From Sphaerisporangium krabiense (lineage in GTDB: Bacteria > Actinomycetota > Actinomycetes > Streptosporangiales > Streptosporangiaceae), in NCBI RefSeq assembly GCF_014200435.1, contig NZ_JACHBR010000001.1, positions 4,771,001 through 4,835,000 on the forward strand: a stretch of 64,000 bases of DNA, written 5' to 3'. The notes under the pieces are model-generated. The model was given only the letters and a program-made list of their open reading frames with translations. It made no database searches and had not been told where the DNA came from. Both the position numbers and the translations under genes were made by a program. Positions 16,804-24,652 of the stretch are shown here, in pieces (position 1 is the stretch's first letter; each line of letters opens with the position of its first letter).

Positions 16804-17838
16804 TCAGACACTGGCGAGGGGAATCCCGGCGTGGTCGAGCTCGGCCTTGACCCGCACGCGAAGCTCCCTGGCCACCTCGGCCTGATGGGTGGGCACGGTC
16901 TTCACGGTGATCCGGAAGATCACCGCCGCGGCGGAGATCTGCTCCAGCCCGTACACCTGGGGCTCCTCGACCAGTGCGACGTCCCGGAACTCCGGGTCCT
17001 CCCAGATGTCCGAGGAGATCTTCTTGAGGATCTCGCGGACGGCGGTGACGTCCGACTCGTAGGCCACGGGCACGTCCACGAGCGCCCGCGACCAGCCCTG
17101 CGACTCGTTGCCGACCCGGTTGATCGTGCCGTTGCGCACGTACCAGACCCGGCCGTCGACGTCCCGCAGGCGGGTGATCCGGAGCGTGACGGCCTCGACG
17201 GTGCCGGCGGCCACGCCGGTGTCGATCAGGTCGCCGACGCCGTACTGGTCCTCCACGAGCATGAACATGCCGGCGATGAAGTCCTTGACCAGTTCCTGGG
17301 CGCCGAACCCGACCGCGATGCCGAGGATGCCGACGCTGGTGAGGATCGGGGCCAGGTCCAGCCCGAAGCGTCCGAGGACCATGAGGCCCGCGGTGCCGAA
17401 GACGACGGCGGTGACCAGGCTGCTGAGGACGGACCCGAGCGTCTCGGCCCGCTGGCGTCGCCGCTCGGTGAGCACGGCGGCGGCCCCGTCCATGGGGGTG
17501 GCCGCCCGGAACCGCAGCCGCTCGGGCATAACGCCGTCGGCGGCACGCCGGATCACCCGGTCGATCAGCCGGTTCAGCAGCGCCCGGATGATCAGGGCGA
17601 CGACGACGATGAGCGCGATGCTGATGACCCACGCCACAGGGGACGCCCACTCGGGTGGTAGCACGTTCAGCAGCGTCGCACAGACGGCGTCGTCGCGACC
17701 GTTACCGCCGCAACCTTTCAGAAAATTGACCCCGAACTCCGTGATCGGATCGGGCGTCGGGGCGGGCGTCGGGCTGGGGGCCAGCAGGAACACGCGGTTG
17801 ATCCCCTTCGGATCGGGTCGGTCGGCGAGGACGATCAT
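16804..17838 (-). CDS. Small-conductance mechanosensitive channel (MscS family)
   Basis: This 344-residue protein has a Pro-rich N-terminal stretch, a hydrophobic helix near residues 68-88, a second near 135-155, and the diagnostic pore helix [17 protein letters not shown] near residue 170. The soluble MscS beta domain and C-terminal alpha/beta domain follow. It releases solutes under hypo-osmotic shock. The ATG at 17838 was chosen because the upstream frame is poor coding sequence. A 12-bp direct repeat sits directly upstream. It is co-oriented with glbO, 8 bp apart. Confidence 0.9.
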   Translation of the reverse strand: MIVLADRPDPKGINRVFLLAPSPTPAPTPDPITEFGVNFLKGCGGNGRDDAVCATLLNVLPPEWASPVAWVISIALIVVVALIIRALLNRLIDRVIRRAADGVMPERLRFRAATPMDGAAAVLTERRRQRAETLGSVLSSLVTAVVFGTAGLMVLGRFGLDLAPILTSVGILGIAVGFGAQELVKDFIAGMFMLVEDQYGVGDLIDTGVAAGTVEAVTLRITRLRDVDGRVWYVRNGTINRVGNESQGWSRALVDVPVAYESDVTAVREILKKISSDIWEDPEFRDVALVEEPQVYGLEQISAAAVIFRITVKTVPTHQAEVARELRVRVKAELDHAGIPLASV

Positions 17839-17871
17839 CGGTACTTGACCTACAAGGAACGGTACTTGACC
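17839..17871 (-). repeat. 12-bp direct repeat at the mscS start
   Basis: CGGTACTTGACC occurs at 17839-17850 and 17860-17871, a 21-bp period or two helical turns. The first copy abuts the mscS start codon. This placement suits a cooperative repressor. Confidence 0.7.
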
Positions 17872-17986
17872 GAAGTGCCTTCGCCGACCGGCCCGGCCGC
17901 CGCCACATCGCGCCGGGGAAGACGGGAGTGCCCGGCCCGGGGCCGCGGAGGGCGGGCCCGGACACCCCGGTGACGTACGGCTCGGA

Positions 17987-18014
17987 CGGGACACGCACCC
18001 GGAAGCGTGTCCCG
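17987..18014. terminator. 10-bp hairpin, possible terminator
   Basis: CGGGACACGC (17987-17996) pairs exactly with GCGTGTCCCG (18005-18014) across an 8-nt loop. No U-tract follows, as is common in actinomycetes. Confidence 0.5.
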
Positions 18015-18166
18015 CGCCGTTTCCGATCGGGGTTCTCCCGATCACCACCGGGCACGGAGGGCGTCCGCGTCCGGAGGCTGCTTCAGGGGGCCGCCGGCGG
18101 AAGATCACGGGCCTGAATCGGTTCAGTTGAGCGCCGGAAATCATCCGCTGCGCCCGTGAAATGGGG

Positions 18167-18183
18167 CCCTTATCCGATAAGGG
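18167..18183. promoter_or_regulatory. Perfect 17-bp palindrome CCCTTATCCGATAAGGG
   Basis: Eight-base arms surround a central C in noncoding DNA. The odd-centred dyad and AT-rich core look like a repressor operator rather than a terminator. Confidence 0.45.
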
Positions 18184-18393
18184 GTTATACGTACTCAGAC
18201 GCCGTTGTGTGGGCACGTATGCGGGTTTTCCGAAATGTTCCGGTAAACCATACGGAGCCGGCGGGGCGCCCAGCGCTCTGGCCGTGTCTCCACGGTCCGG
18301 AGCGCTCCGCACCGGACGCCCCGCCGACCCCGAAGAGCCGCGGTGTGGCGCGGGTGGTCGCGATGACTGCGCTGCATCGCGTCCACCACGTGC

Positions 18394-18663
18394 CTATTCG
18401 CTCACCGCGGCCAGCACTCGTGCGACCTTCGTCGCCGCCCCCGCGGGGTCGTCCGCCTTGTGCATGCGCTCGCCCCATGACCACCAGTAGTACGCGGGAG
18501 TCGCCTGCGCCCGGCAGGTGACGTTCTCGGTCAGGGTCGTGGCGTTCGGGTTGATCACGCGGACGAACGCCCGTCCCGACTGTGTGCGCACCACCCTGGC
18601 GAGCAGCCCGCGAGCGTCGAGCTCGTCGGCCAGGCGTTCGAGGTGCTGGAAGCTGTCGTCCAC
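18394..18663 (-). CDS. Small conserved-looking protein of unknown function
   Basis: This 89-residue protein starts at a GTG preceded by GAGGAAGG. The N-terminal part (SFQHLERLADELDARGLLAR) is helical; the middle contains a conserved-looking VINPNATTLTENVTCR and a Trp/Tyr-rich YYWWSWGERM. I do not recognise a named family, but similar small proteins accompany XRE regulators in actinomycetes (recollection). It is divergent from the XRE/TPR regulator at 18998, sharing a 334-bp upstream region. Confidence 0.7.
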   Translation of the reverse strand: MDDSFQHLERLADELDARGLLARVVRTQSGRAFVRVINPNATTLTENVTCRAQATPAYYWWSWGERMHKADDPAGAATKVARVLAAVSE

Positions 18664-18997
18664 TCGGAGCCTTCCTCGTCTCCAGCGATTTCCCGCGGTG
18701 TTAATCCGCGGCGAATCGCGGCTGGTTGGCCAAATCTGACTCACGAGCGCCGGTGGGTCAACGAAGCTTCACCGGTGGTCGGGTGTGAGGTTATTTCAAG
18801 TGGGTTGAAAGAACGTCCCCGGCGGGGGACGATTCTATGCCAGCAGCTTCTAACGTCCTTTCACGGGCGGTCATAACTGGTCCATCATTCTCAATAGACG
18901 CAGCGTAACCCGGCAGTGATGCTGCGTCATCACAGGTGTAGGGACCGGTCGGGATATGTGACCAGCATGAGCGGCTGGCCGCAAGGGAGGGGCCGGG
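18664..18997. other. Divergent promoter region of the XRE/TPR regulator
   Basis: These 334 bp separate two divergent genes and are AT-richer than their surroundings. An 8-bp inverted repeat at 18897-18928 is the clearest structure. No small gene is convincing. Confidence 0.55.
18897..18928. promoter_or_regulatory. Inverted repeat GACGCAGC-N16-GCTGCGTC
   Basis: The exact 8-bp arms at 18897-18904 and 18921-18928 lie about 70 bp before the XRE regulator start. Arm centres are 24 bp apart, compatible with binding of a dimer or with a hairpin. Confidence 0.5.
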
Positions 18998-20572
18998 ATG
19001 TCCGGCAGACAGCACAAGGAAACGGAGACGGCCCGGCGCGCCCGGGCCCGCGGCCTCGCGGTCGGCCGTAGCACGGCCCGAATCGCCGAGGAGATTTATG
19101 AAGAGTGTTCCCCCCATTTCGGGACAACTCGAATCAAATCACACCGTCTCGCGCACGGGGTCGCCCTTGCCGATGTGATCGAACAGGTGCGCGCCCTGTT
19201 CGATCGTGACGGCAAGCCCGCTCCCGGCATCGGGGAAACGCTTCTCAGCGCGTACGAAAGCGGGCTGAAGCGCCCCGGGCCCGAGTACCTCCACTATCTG
19301 TGTTCCGTCTACCGGGTCGAGCCGGCCGCCCTCGGATACGACGGCCCGTGCATCTGTGGCCATGGCCACCGAATGCCGGGCGTCGTGCGGGGCGGCCTCA
19401 AAGAGGTCAAACCCGAAAATTCCCCCGATACGCGTGAGCTGTGGACAAAACCGCTCAGCGACTCCTCCGCGGACGGGGGTGAGGAGGACGAGAACGTGTT
19501 ACGTAGGACGCTGCTGGCGATGATCGCCGGATCGACGCTCCCGCTGAACGACTCCGTGCTCGGCGCGGCCGACAACATCCGCAGGCGCATGGACGAGACC
19601 CTGGTGTCGACCACCGTGTCCCCGGCGATGCTCGATCACTGGGAAGAGGCGGCTGCCTCTTTCGGACGGCAGTACATGAACACCCCGCCGCTCCGCCAGC
19701 TCTGCGACGTGCTCCTGGAGTTCAGCACCGTCCGGCAGGCGATGGAGCGCCACCAGCCGATCGACCTCCAGGAGCGGCTGTGCGCCCTGGCCGCCCGTCT
19801 GGCGGGGCTGGCCGGCATCATCATGATCGACCTGGGCGACCAGCGCCTGGCCCGCTCGTTCTTCCGCACCTCCCGCACCGCGGCGGACGAGACGGGCGAC
19901 CGCGCGCTGCGCGCCTGGGTCACCGCCCGCGAGGCCCTCGTGCCCCTGTTCTACGGAGACCCGCGCGAGGCCCTCAACCTGGCCAAGAAGAGCCGCGACC
20001 TCGCCGGCCAGACCCCGTGCGCGGCCAAGGCCATGGCCCCCGTCGTGGAGGCCAGGGCGCTGTCCATGCTCGCGAACGCCGGCGGCAAGAAGGACGTGGT
20101 CGACCAGGCCAAGCGCGCGCTCGCCCGGGCCCGCGCGGCCTTCGCCCAGATGACCCCCGCCCAGCAGGAGGACACCGTCTTCGGCTACACCGAGCGGCAA
20201 CTCTACTTCCACCAGGGCGACGCGCTCACGCGCCTCGGCCAGACCGTCGAGGCCGACCTGATCCTGGAGCAGGCGCTGGAGAAGTACGACGGCGACCTGC
20301 TCGACCAGACGCTCATCAGGTTCGACCAGGCGCACTGCCGGCTCCTCGAAGGCGACGGCGCGGAGGCGCTGCGGCTCGGCCAGAAGGCGGTCCAGCAGGT
20401 CGGGGAGGACTTCCGCACGGACATCATCGTGCGCCGCGCCGCCGACCTCGCCCGCGCGATCGAGGCCAAGTGCGGCGCCGTGGACGGGTTGCGCGACTTC
20501 GTCGACCAGCTCGCGAAGCTCACCCCCCCGGCCACGGACGCGTCCTCCGCTGCCGCGGAGGTCGATGCATGA
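18998..20572 (+). CDS. XRE-family regulator with a large TPR-like sensor region
   Basis: This 524-residue protein has an N-terminal helix-turn-helix over roughly residues 45-110 (RIKSHRLAHGVALADV and GIGETLLSAYESGLKRP). A short CICGHGH segment follows near residue 120, then about 350 residues of helical repeats resembling degenerate TPRs. This XRE-TPR layout is common in Streptomyces and its relatives. GGGAGGGGCCGGG precedes the ATG at 18998. The stop overlaps the start of the acetyltransferase gene, so both are one operon. Ligand and targets are unknown; autoregulation through the inverted repeat upstream is likely. Confidence 0.85.
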   Translation: MSGRQHKETETARRARARGLAVGRSTARIAEEIYEECSPHFGTTRIKSHRLAHGVALADVIEQVRALFDRDGKPAPGIGETLLSAYESGLKRPGPEYLHYLCSVYRVEPAALGYDGPCICGHGHRMPGVVRGGLKEVKPENSPDTRELWTKPLSDSSADGGEEDENVLRRTLLAMIAGSTLPLNDSVLGAADNIRRRMDETLVSTTVSPAMLDHWEEAAASFGRQYMNTPPLRQLCDVLLEFSTVRQAMERHQPIDLQERLCALAARLAGLAGIIMIDLGDQRLARSFFRTSRTAADETGDRALRAWVTAREALVPLFYGDPREALNLAKKSRDLAGQTPCAAKAMAPVVEARALSMLANAGGKKDVVDQAKRALARARAAFAQMTPAQQEDTVFGYTERQLYFHQGDALTRLGQTVEADLILEQALEKYDGDLLDQTLIRFDQAHCRLLEGDGAEALRLGQKAVQQVGEDFRTDIIVRRAADLARAIEAKCGAVDGLRDFVDQLAKLTPPATDASSAAAEVDA

Positions 20573-21072
20573 CGCTTGTGCTCAGGCGGTATCGCTGGTC
20601 GGATCGGGACGCCGTCTGGGAGCTGCACCGCACCTGTCTCGCCCAGGTCGGGATCATCCTGGGGGACGGGGTCTACTACGAGGACGACATCCCTCGGATC
20701 ACCGAGATCTACCTGGCCGACCGGGGCGAGTTCCTGGTCGGCGAGGTGGAGGGCGCCGGCATCGTGGCCATGGGCGGCCTGCGGCGCGTCGACGACGAGA
20801 CCGCCGAGCTGTGCCGGCTGCGCGTGCACCCCGACTTCCAGCGGCGCGGGTTCGGCACGCGGATCATCGACGCGCTGGAGGCGTCGGCCCTGCGCCTCGG
20901 CTATGGCAGGCTGCGCGGGGACACGACGCTGTCCCAGGGCGCGGCGCTGGAGCTATATCGGAAGTACGGCTGGCGTGAAGTGCGCCGCGAGGAGAGGGGC
21001 GGGCAGGTGGTCGTTTACGGCGAGAAGACGCTGGCGCCGGACCGGTCATCGCAACTTACCGGTAAGGCGTAA
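20569..21072 (+). CDS. GNAT-family N-acetyltransferase
   Basis: This 167-residue acetyltransferase has the acetyl-CoA loop in LRVHPDFQRRGFGTRIIDA (residues 84-102) and the C-terminal LELYRKYGWREV typical of GNATs. The ATG at 20569 overlaps the stop of the XRE regulator (ATGA), so expression is coupled and the regulator may act on its substrate pathway. Substrate is unknown. The end of the gene runs into an AT-rich promoter region. Confidence 0.88.
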   Translation: MTLVLRRYRWSDRDAVWELHRTCLAQVGIILGDGVYYEDDIPRITEIYLADRGEFLVGEVEGAGIVAMGGLRRVDDETAELCRLRVHPDFQRRGFGTRIIDALEASALRLGYGRLRGDTTLSQGAALELYRKYGWREVRREERGGQVVVYGEKTLAPDRSSQLTGKA

Positions 21073-21073
21073 T

Positions 21074-21083
21074 ATATGCACTA
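21074..21083. promoter_or_regulatory. ATATGCACTA motif upstream of the peptide ORF
   Basis: This 10-mer sits in an AT-rich context (TATATGCACTATA forms an imperfect dyad). The identical 10-mer occurs at 55130-55139 in the XRE/anti-sigma divergent promoter. It may be a shared operator half-site. Confidence 0.4.
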
Positions 21084-21109
21084 TATCCGGGTGATTTCGA
21101 CCGTAATGC

Positions 21110-21137
21110 TTGCGGATTTATAGATGTGTTCCATAAT
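21110..21137 (+). promoter_or_regulatory. Candidate promoter of the peptide/TPR operon
   Basis: TTGCGG (21110-21115) and CATAAT (21132-21137) are 16 bp apart, the best sigma-70-like pair in this AT-rich interval. Transcription would start about 33 nt before the 24-codon ORF. Confidence 0.5.
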
Positions 21138-21176
21138 TAGGTCTTTGTAGCCGGAGACCTGATGAGAGGGCACCCG

Positions 21177-21251
21177 ATGAAGAAGATCGTCGTCCGCAAG
21201 CCTGGCATGGTCCATCTCACCGGCAGCGCCAGCGCGATCCACAAGGGGTGA
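21177..21251 (+). CDS. 24-residue peptide ORF coupled to the TPR protein
   Basis: The ORF starts with ATG six bases after AGAGGG (21165-21170), an excellent ribosome-binding site. It encodes a basic N-terminal half (MKKIVVRKPG) and a small-residue C-terminal half (MVHLTGSASAIHKG). Its stop overlaps the GTG start of the 672-residue TPR protein (GTGA). There is no signal peptide and no cysteine. It could be a genuine micro-protein, a precursor peptide, or a leader used for translational coupling. I do not recognise a characterised family. Translation looks likely; function is unknown. Confidence 0.6.
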   Translation: MKKIVVRKPGMVHLTGSASAIHKG

Positions 21252-23266
21252 GGGCCCGTCCCGGTCACCTCTGGGTCCACGGCGGAACCTCGCGGGACCG
21301 CCGGAGGGTCCTGGACGGGCTCGGGCTGCCCGGATGGCCGGTCCCCGTGCTGGACGCGCACCGGCGGCCGCGCGGGCCGTACGGCTTCGGGGGAGCGCTG
21401 CTCCAGGCCCTGGTGCCCGCGGCCCTCGCCCGCGCGCCCGGCGTCGTGGCGGCGCACGACATCGAGATCCGAGCGGCGGCACCCGATCTGCGCGACCGGG
21501 TGCCCGCCCGCCGTGCCCCGCTCTACACCCGGCTGCCGGACGAGGAGCGCATCCTCGTGCCCGCCCCGCGCCGCACGCTGCGGATCGCGAACGGTATCGC
21601 CGAACTCATCCGGGACTGCGGCGTACGGCTCCGGACGGTCGTGGCGGACAACGTGGACGAGGCCGACGAGACCGATCGCGAACTTCTCCAGACGCTCGCG
21701 CGGCGTTTCGATCCGGACCGTGTGACGATTGTCGCGTGCTCGTATGAAGCGCCGCCGGATTGGTTTATGGGACATGCGATAAAAGCCGATTTATCGGTCG
21801 AGGGGAAATCGGGCGATCTCGCGGGCCGATATGTCGCCTCCGACGGCGCCCTGGACGATCCGCGCGCCCTCGCCGCCTACCACGCGCTGTCCCCGGAGGA
21901 GCGCGCCCGCCTGCACGACGGCCGTGCCGACCTGCTGGCCGCCACCGGCGGGCGGTCCTCCCATCTAGGGGCGATTCCCTACCACCGCGAGCACGGGAGC
22001 GACCCCTCCGGAGCCGGCGTCGAGGCGCTGTGGGCGGCCCTCGACCACTGCCTCGGCGAGGGGTTCCTGGACGCCGCCGCCGATTTCGGGCTGCGCGGGC
22101 TGGCACTGGCCGAACCCGCCACGGGCCGCTGGTGGAACCTCATCCAGGGCGCGGCCACCGCGCTGGCCGGGATCGGCCGCAGGGACGAGGCGCGGGACCT
22201 GTACGAGCGGGCCCGCCGCACGAGCCTGGACCCCGAGGTCCACTCGGCGTCGGCCTACGGCGCCGCGATGCTGGACGCGCGGCACCCCGACCCCGCGCGC
22301 CGCGACATCGGCCGAGCCCAGGGCTGGGTCAACGAGGCCATCGCGATCTCGACGCTGCTGCCCGACCGGACCGTGCGGGCCTTCAAGCTCGGCTTCGACC
22401 TCAACGGCAAGGCCCTGATCGAGATGCGCGCCGGCCGGCCCGACCAGGCGCTGACGCTGGTGGAGTCGGCCATCAAGCTCGCCGAGACGGACCTGCCCCC
22501 CGGCAGGCACCTCGTCCACCGCATGATCCTGCACGCCAACCGCGCGCAGCTCCTCGGCGTGCTGGGGCACCCGGAGGAGGCCCTGGAGGACCTGGACACC
22601 GCGGTGGCCATGGACCCCGACTACCCGGACTACCACCTGGACCGCGGCAACCTGCTGTTCCAGATGGGCCGCACGGACGACGCGCTCGCCGACTACGACG
22701 CCGCGATCCGGCTCAGCCCGCCCCTGCCCGAGGGCCACTACAACCGCGCGCAGGTCCTGCTGGCCGTGGGCGACCTCGGACGCGCCCGCGCCGACCTGGA
22801 CCGTGTGCTGGAGCTCGACCCCGCCTACCTGGACGCCTACATCAACCGGGCGGGCCTGCTGGCCGAGCTCGGACTGGACGAGGCCGCCAGGGCCGATGTC
22901 ACGGCCGGGCTCTCCCTGGCCCCGGGCAACCCGCACCTGCTCTGCGTGCTCGGCCAGCTCGAAACCTCGGCGGAGGACTTCACCCGGGCGCGCGAGGCTT
23001 TCGACGCGGCACTGGCGTCCGCGCCCGCCCTCGTCGCGGCCTGGGCGGGCCGCGCGGGCCTGCGATACGAGACCGGGGACCTCGACGGCGCGGTGGCGGA
23101 CCTGTCCCGCGCGATCGAGCTGGGCGAGGACGCTGCCCTCTATTTCAACCGGGCCGTCGCGCGCAGAGGGCTCGGCAGGGAGGCCGAGGCGCTGGCCGAC
23201 CTGCGCCGCGCCCACGACCTCGACCCGGAGGACCAGGACGTCGTCACGGCCCTGCGCGAGGCCTGA
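21248..23266 (+). CDS. TPR protein with a degenerate NTPase-like N-terminal domain
   Basis: In this 672-residue protein, residues 1-200 resemble a STAND/LAL-type NTPase in outline: GHLWVHGGTSRDRRRVLDG sits where a P-loop would be, and RTVVADNVDEADETDRELL near residue 130 resembles a Walker B region. The glycine-lysine-serine/threonine of a true P-loop is absent. Residues from about 400 to the end are tandem TPRs (for example AVAMDPDYPDYHLDRGNLLF). The GTG start overlaps the stop of the 24-residue ORF. Codons around 21715-21835 are AT-richer than neighbours, hinting at transfer. Function unknown; peptide or protein sensing is inference. Confidence 0.8.
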   Translation: MRARPGHLWVHGGTSRDRRRVLDGLGLPGWPVPVLDAHRRPRGPYGFGGALLQALVPAALARAPGVVAAHDIEIRAAAPDLRDRVPARRAPLYTRLPDEERILVPAPRRTLRIANGIAELIRDCGVRLRTVVADNVDEADETDRELLQTLARRFDPDRVTIVACSYEAPPDWFMGHAIKADLSVEGKSGDLAGRYVASDGALDDPRALAAYHALSPEERARLHDGRADLLAATGGRSSHLGAIPYHREHGSDPSGAGVEALWAALDHCLGEGFLDAAADFGLRGLALAEPATGRWWNLIQGAATALAGIGRRDEARDLYERARRTSLDPEVHSASAYGAAMLDARHPDPARRDIGRAQGWVNEAIAISTLLPDRTVRAFKLGFDLNGKALIEMRAGRPDQALTLVESAIKLAETDLPPGRHLVHRMILHANRAQLLGVLGHPEEALEDLDTAVAMDPDYPDYHLDRGNLLFQMGRTDDALADYDAAIRLSPPLPEGHYNRAQVLLAVGDLGRARADLDRVLELDPAYLDAYINRAGLLAELGLDEAARADVTAGLSLAPGNPHLLCVLGQLETSAEDFTRAREAFDAALASAPALVAAWAGRAGLRYETGDLDGAVADLSRAIELGEDAALYFNRAVARRGLGREAEALADLRRAHDLDPEDQDVVTALREA

Positions 23267-23275
23267 ACCGGCCGG

Positions 23276-23743
23276 TCACCCCTGCGGGTCGCACAGCAGG
23301 CGCGTGACCTCCACGAGAGTGGGCGGTTCGAGGGCATCGGGCAGGGCCGCGATCTCGTCCAGGGTGTGCCAGGCGTGACCGAGGAGGGTGTCCCGCTCCT
23401 CGTGGGTCAGCGTGGCCGGGGCGACCCGCGGGGTGCCGGCGAAGCGGGCGAGGTAGAACGGCTCCACCTTGACGTAGTGGACGCCGAGCCAGTGGTAGTC
23501 GCGCTCGACCGGCACCCACATGTCGATCACCGCGTCGCCGGGGAGGCCGGTCTCCTCCGCGAGTTCCCTGCGCGCGGCCTCTAGCGGAGTCTCCCCGGGA
23601 TCGATCCCGCCGCCCGGCGGCTCCCAGAACGTCCGGCCGCTGACGACGTCATGCCAGTGGAGCAGCAGCACCCGTCCCCACCCGTCCACGCACACCACCC
23701 GCGCGGCCGGCCGGTCGCTGATCCCCATTCGCCCCTCGCTCAC
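23276..23743 (-). CDS. Nudix hydrolase
   Basis: This 155-residue protein has a complete Nudix box starting GGIDPGETPLEAARRELAEE and continuing TGL (residues 45-67). It should cleave a nucleoside diphosphate linked to another moiety; the exact substrate is not predictable. The GTG at 23743 is used; the in-frame ATG five codons later is an alternative. It converges on the TPR gene, 9 bp apart, and two small genes of unknown function lie upstream on the same strand. Confidence 0.9.
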   Translation of the reverse strand: MSEGRMGISDRPAARVVCVDGWGRVLLLHWHDVVSGRTFWEPPGGGIDPGETPLEAARRELAEETGLPGDAVIDMWVPVERDYHWLGVHYVKVEPFYLARFAGTPRVAPATLTHEERDTLLGHAWHTLDEIAALPDALEPPTLVEVTRLLCDPQG

Positions 23744-23785
23744 CTAGACCGCCCAGCCGCCCTCTCTCTGACGGCCGTCACCACG

Positions 23786-24202
23786 CTACGGCGTGGGTTC
23801 GTCGGAGATGTCGGGCCAGGTGTTGGCGTTGACGATCTCCCAGAAGTCCGAGTCCCGCGCGCCGCGCCGGGTGCGGCGGGGTGTTTCCCGTGCCTCCAGT
23901 TCGGCGGCGATGGCGCGCTGCTCCTCGTAGGCGCCCTTCATCGCGTCGAGCCACTCCACGGGATCCACGCCGGCCCGTCTGGCGGATCTGAGGGCCATGT
24001 CGGCGTACTGCTCCGGGGTGGCGTTGAAGGCCCAGCCGGTGCGTTCGAGCAACTGCTCGTCGGTGAGTTCGCCGCGGCGCCAGGCGATCGCCTCGGCGAG
24101 GTGTTCGGCGACGAAGACGGCGTTGACATAACCGGGGAGCATCGCCGCGAGGGCGACCGCCGCTCTTTTCTCCCCCGGTGACAGAGTGTCCCACTTCAGC
24201 AC
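23786..24202 (-). CDS. Hypothetical helical protein
   Basis: This 138-residue protein begins at a GTG preceded by GGGAGGAG. It is mostly helical (for example GEKRAAVALAAMLPGYVNAV and EQLLERTGWAFNATPEQYAD), with a charged C-terminus rich in Arg and Glu and ending in a Trp-containing acidic segment. No recognised domain. It lies between the Nudix gene and a 53-residue ORF on the same strand, and these may be one transcription unit. Confidence 0.65.
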   Translation of the reverse strand: MLKWDTLSPGEKRAAVALAAMLPGYVNAVFVAEHLAEAIAWRRGELTDEQLLERTGWAFNATPEQYADMALRSARRAGVDPVEWLDAMKGAYEEQRAIAAELEARETPRRTRRGARDSDFWEIVNANTWPDISDEPTP

Positions 24203-24263
24203 CCGCGGCTCCTCCCTCTCCTCCGGGCGCCACTGTACGTCCCGGCCGCGTCCGCCGCGAAGA

Positions 24264-24425
24264 TCAGTCGCTCCGGACCAGGTCGGCGAGGTCGAGGTGC
24301 CGGGACAACTCGGCCACATCGGTGTAGTAGGCGACGTACTCCCGCCCCCTGCGCACGCGCAGCCAAGGCCGGTTGCCGAGAACCAGGGCCTCGACCTCGA
24401 ATCCTCTGCTGTCGACCCATTTCAC
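24264..24425 (-). CDS. Small 53-residue protein
   Basis: A GTG-started frame encodes 53 residues with a well-mixed composition: MKWVDSRGFEVEALVLGNRP opens it, then a basic strand WLRVRRGREYVAYYTD and an acidic helix AELSRHLDLADLV. The alternating strand pattern suggests a small beta-rich fold. Third-position GC bias supports coding. I recall similar short hypothetical proteins in actinomycetes but cannot name a family. It is divergent from purU. Confidence 0.6.
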   Translation of the reverse strand: MKWVDSRGFEVEALVLGNRPWLRVRRGREYVAYYTDVAELSRHLDLADLVRSD

Positions 24426-24652
24426 GTCATAGAGGCTATGAAGCGGTAGGTCAATAGGGCGCCATGGGTGGTGTGGATTTGTCCCTCGGTCCCCTCGGAC
24501 GACGGCGATCCGCCCTCCCGGGGTGTCCGGACGCCGCGCCGCGCTCCGGATACGGGCGGACGAGAGGTGCGTGGCCGCCCGGCCCGGAAGGGGACGCCCG
24601 CGGGGCCGGGGAGCGGTAATCTGCTCACGCGAAGACGAAAGGGTGAGACCCG

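Larger units (their letters stand above)
17872..18393. other. Long noncoding stretch upstream of mscS
   Basis: About 520 bp have no convincing gene on either strand. They contain a 10-bp hairpin (17987-18014), a perfect GATA-type palindrome (18167-18183), and an AT-richer patch near 18150-18245 that could carry a promoter. Confidence 0.6.

Noticed and set aside
21177..21251. Assignment of the 24-residue peptide to a known RiPP class (lasso, lanthipeptide, FxSxx)
   Set aside because: There are no cysteines or core-like Ser/Thr pattern, and no modification enzyme gene (radical SAM, LanM, YcaO) is adjacent.
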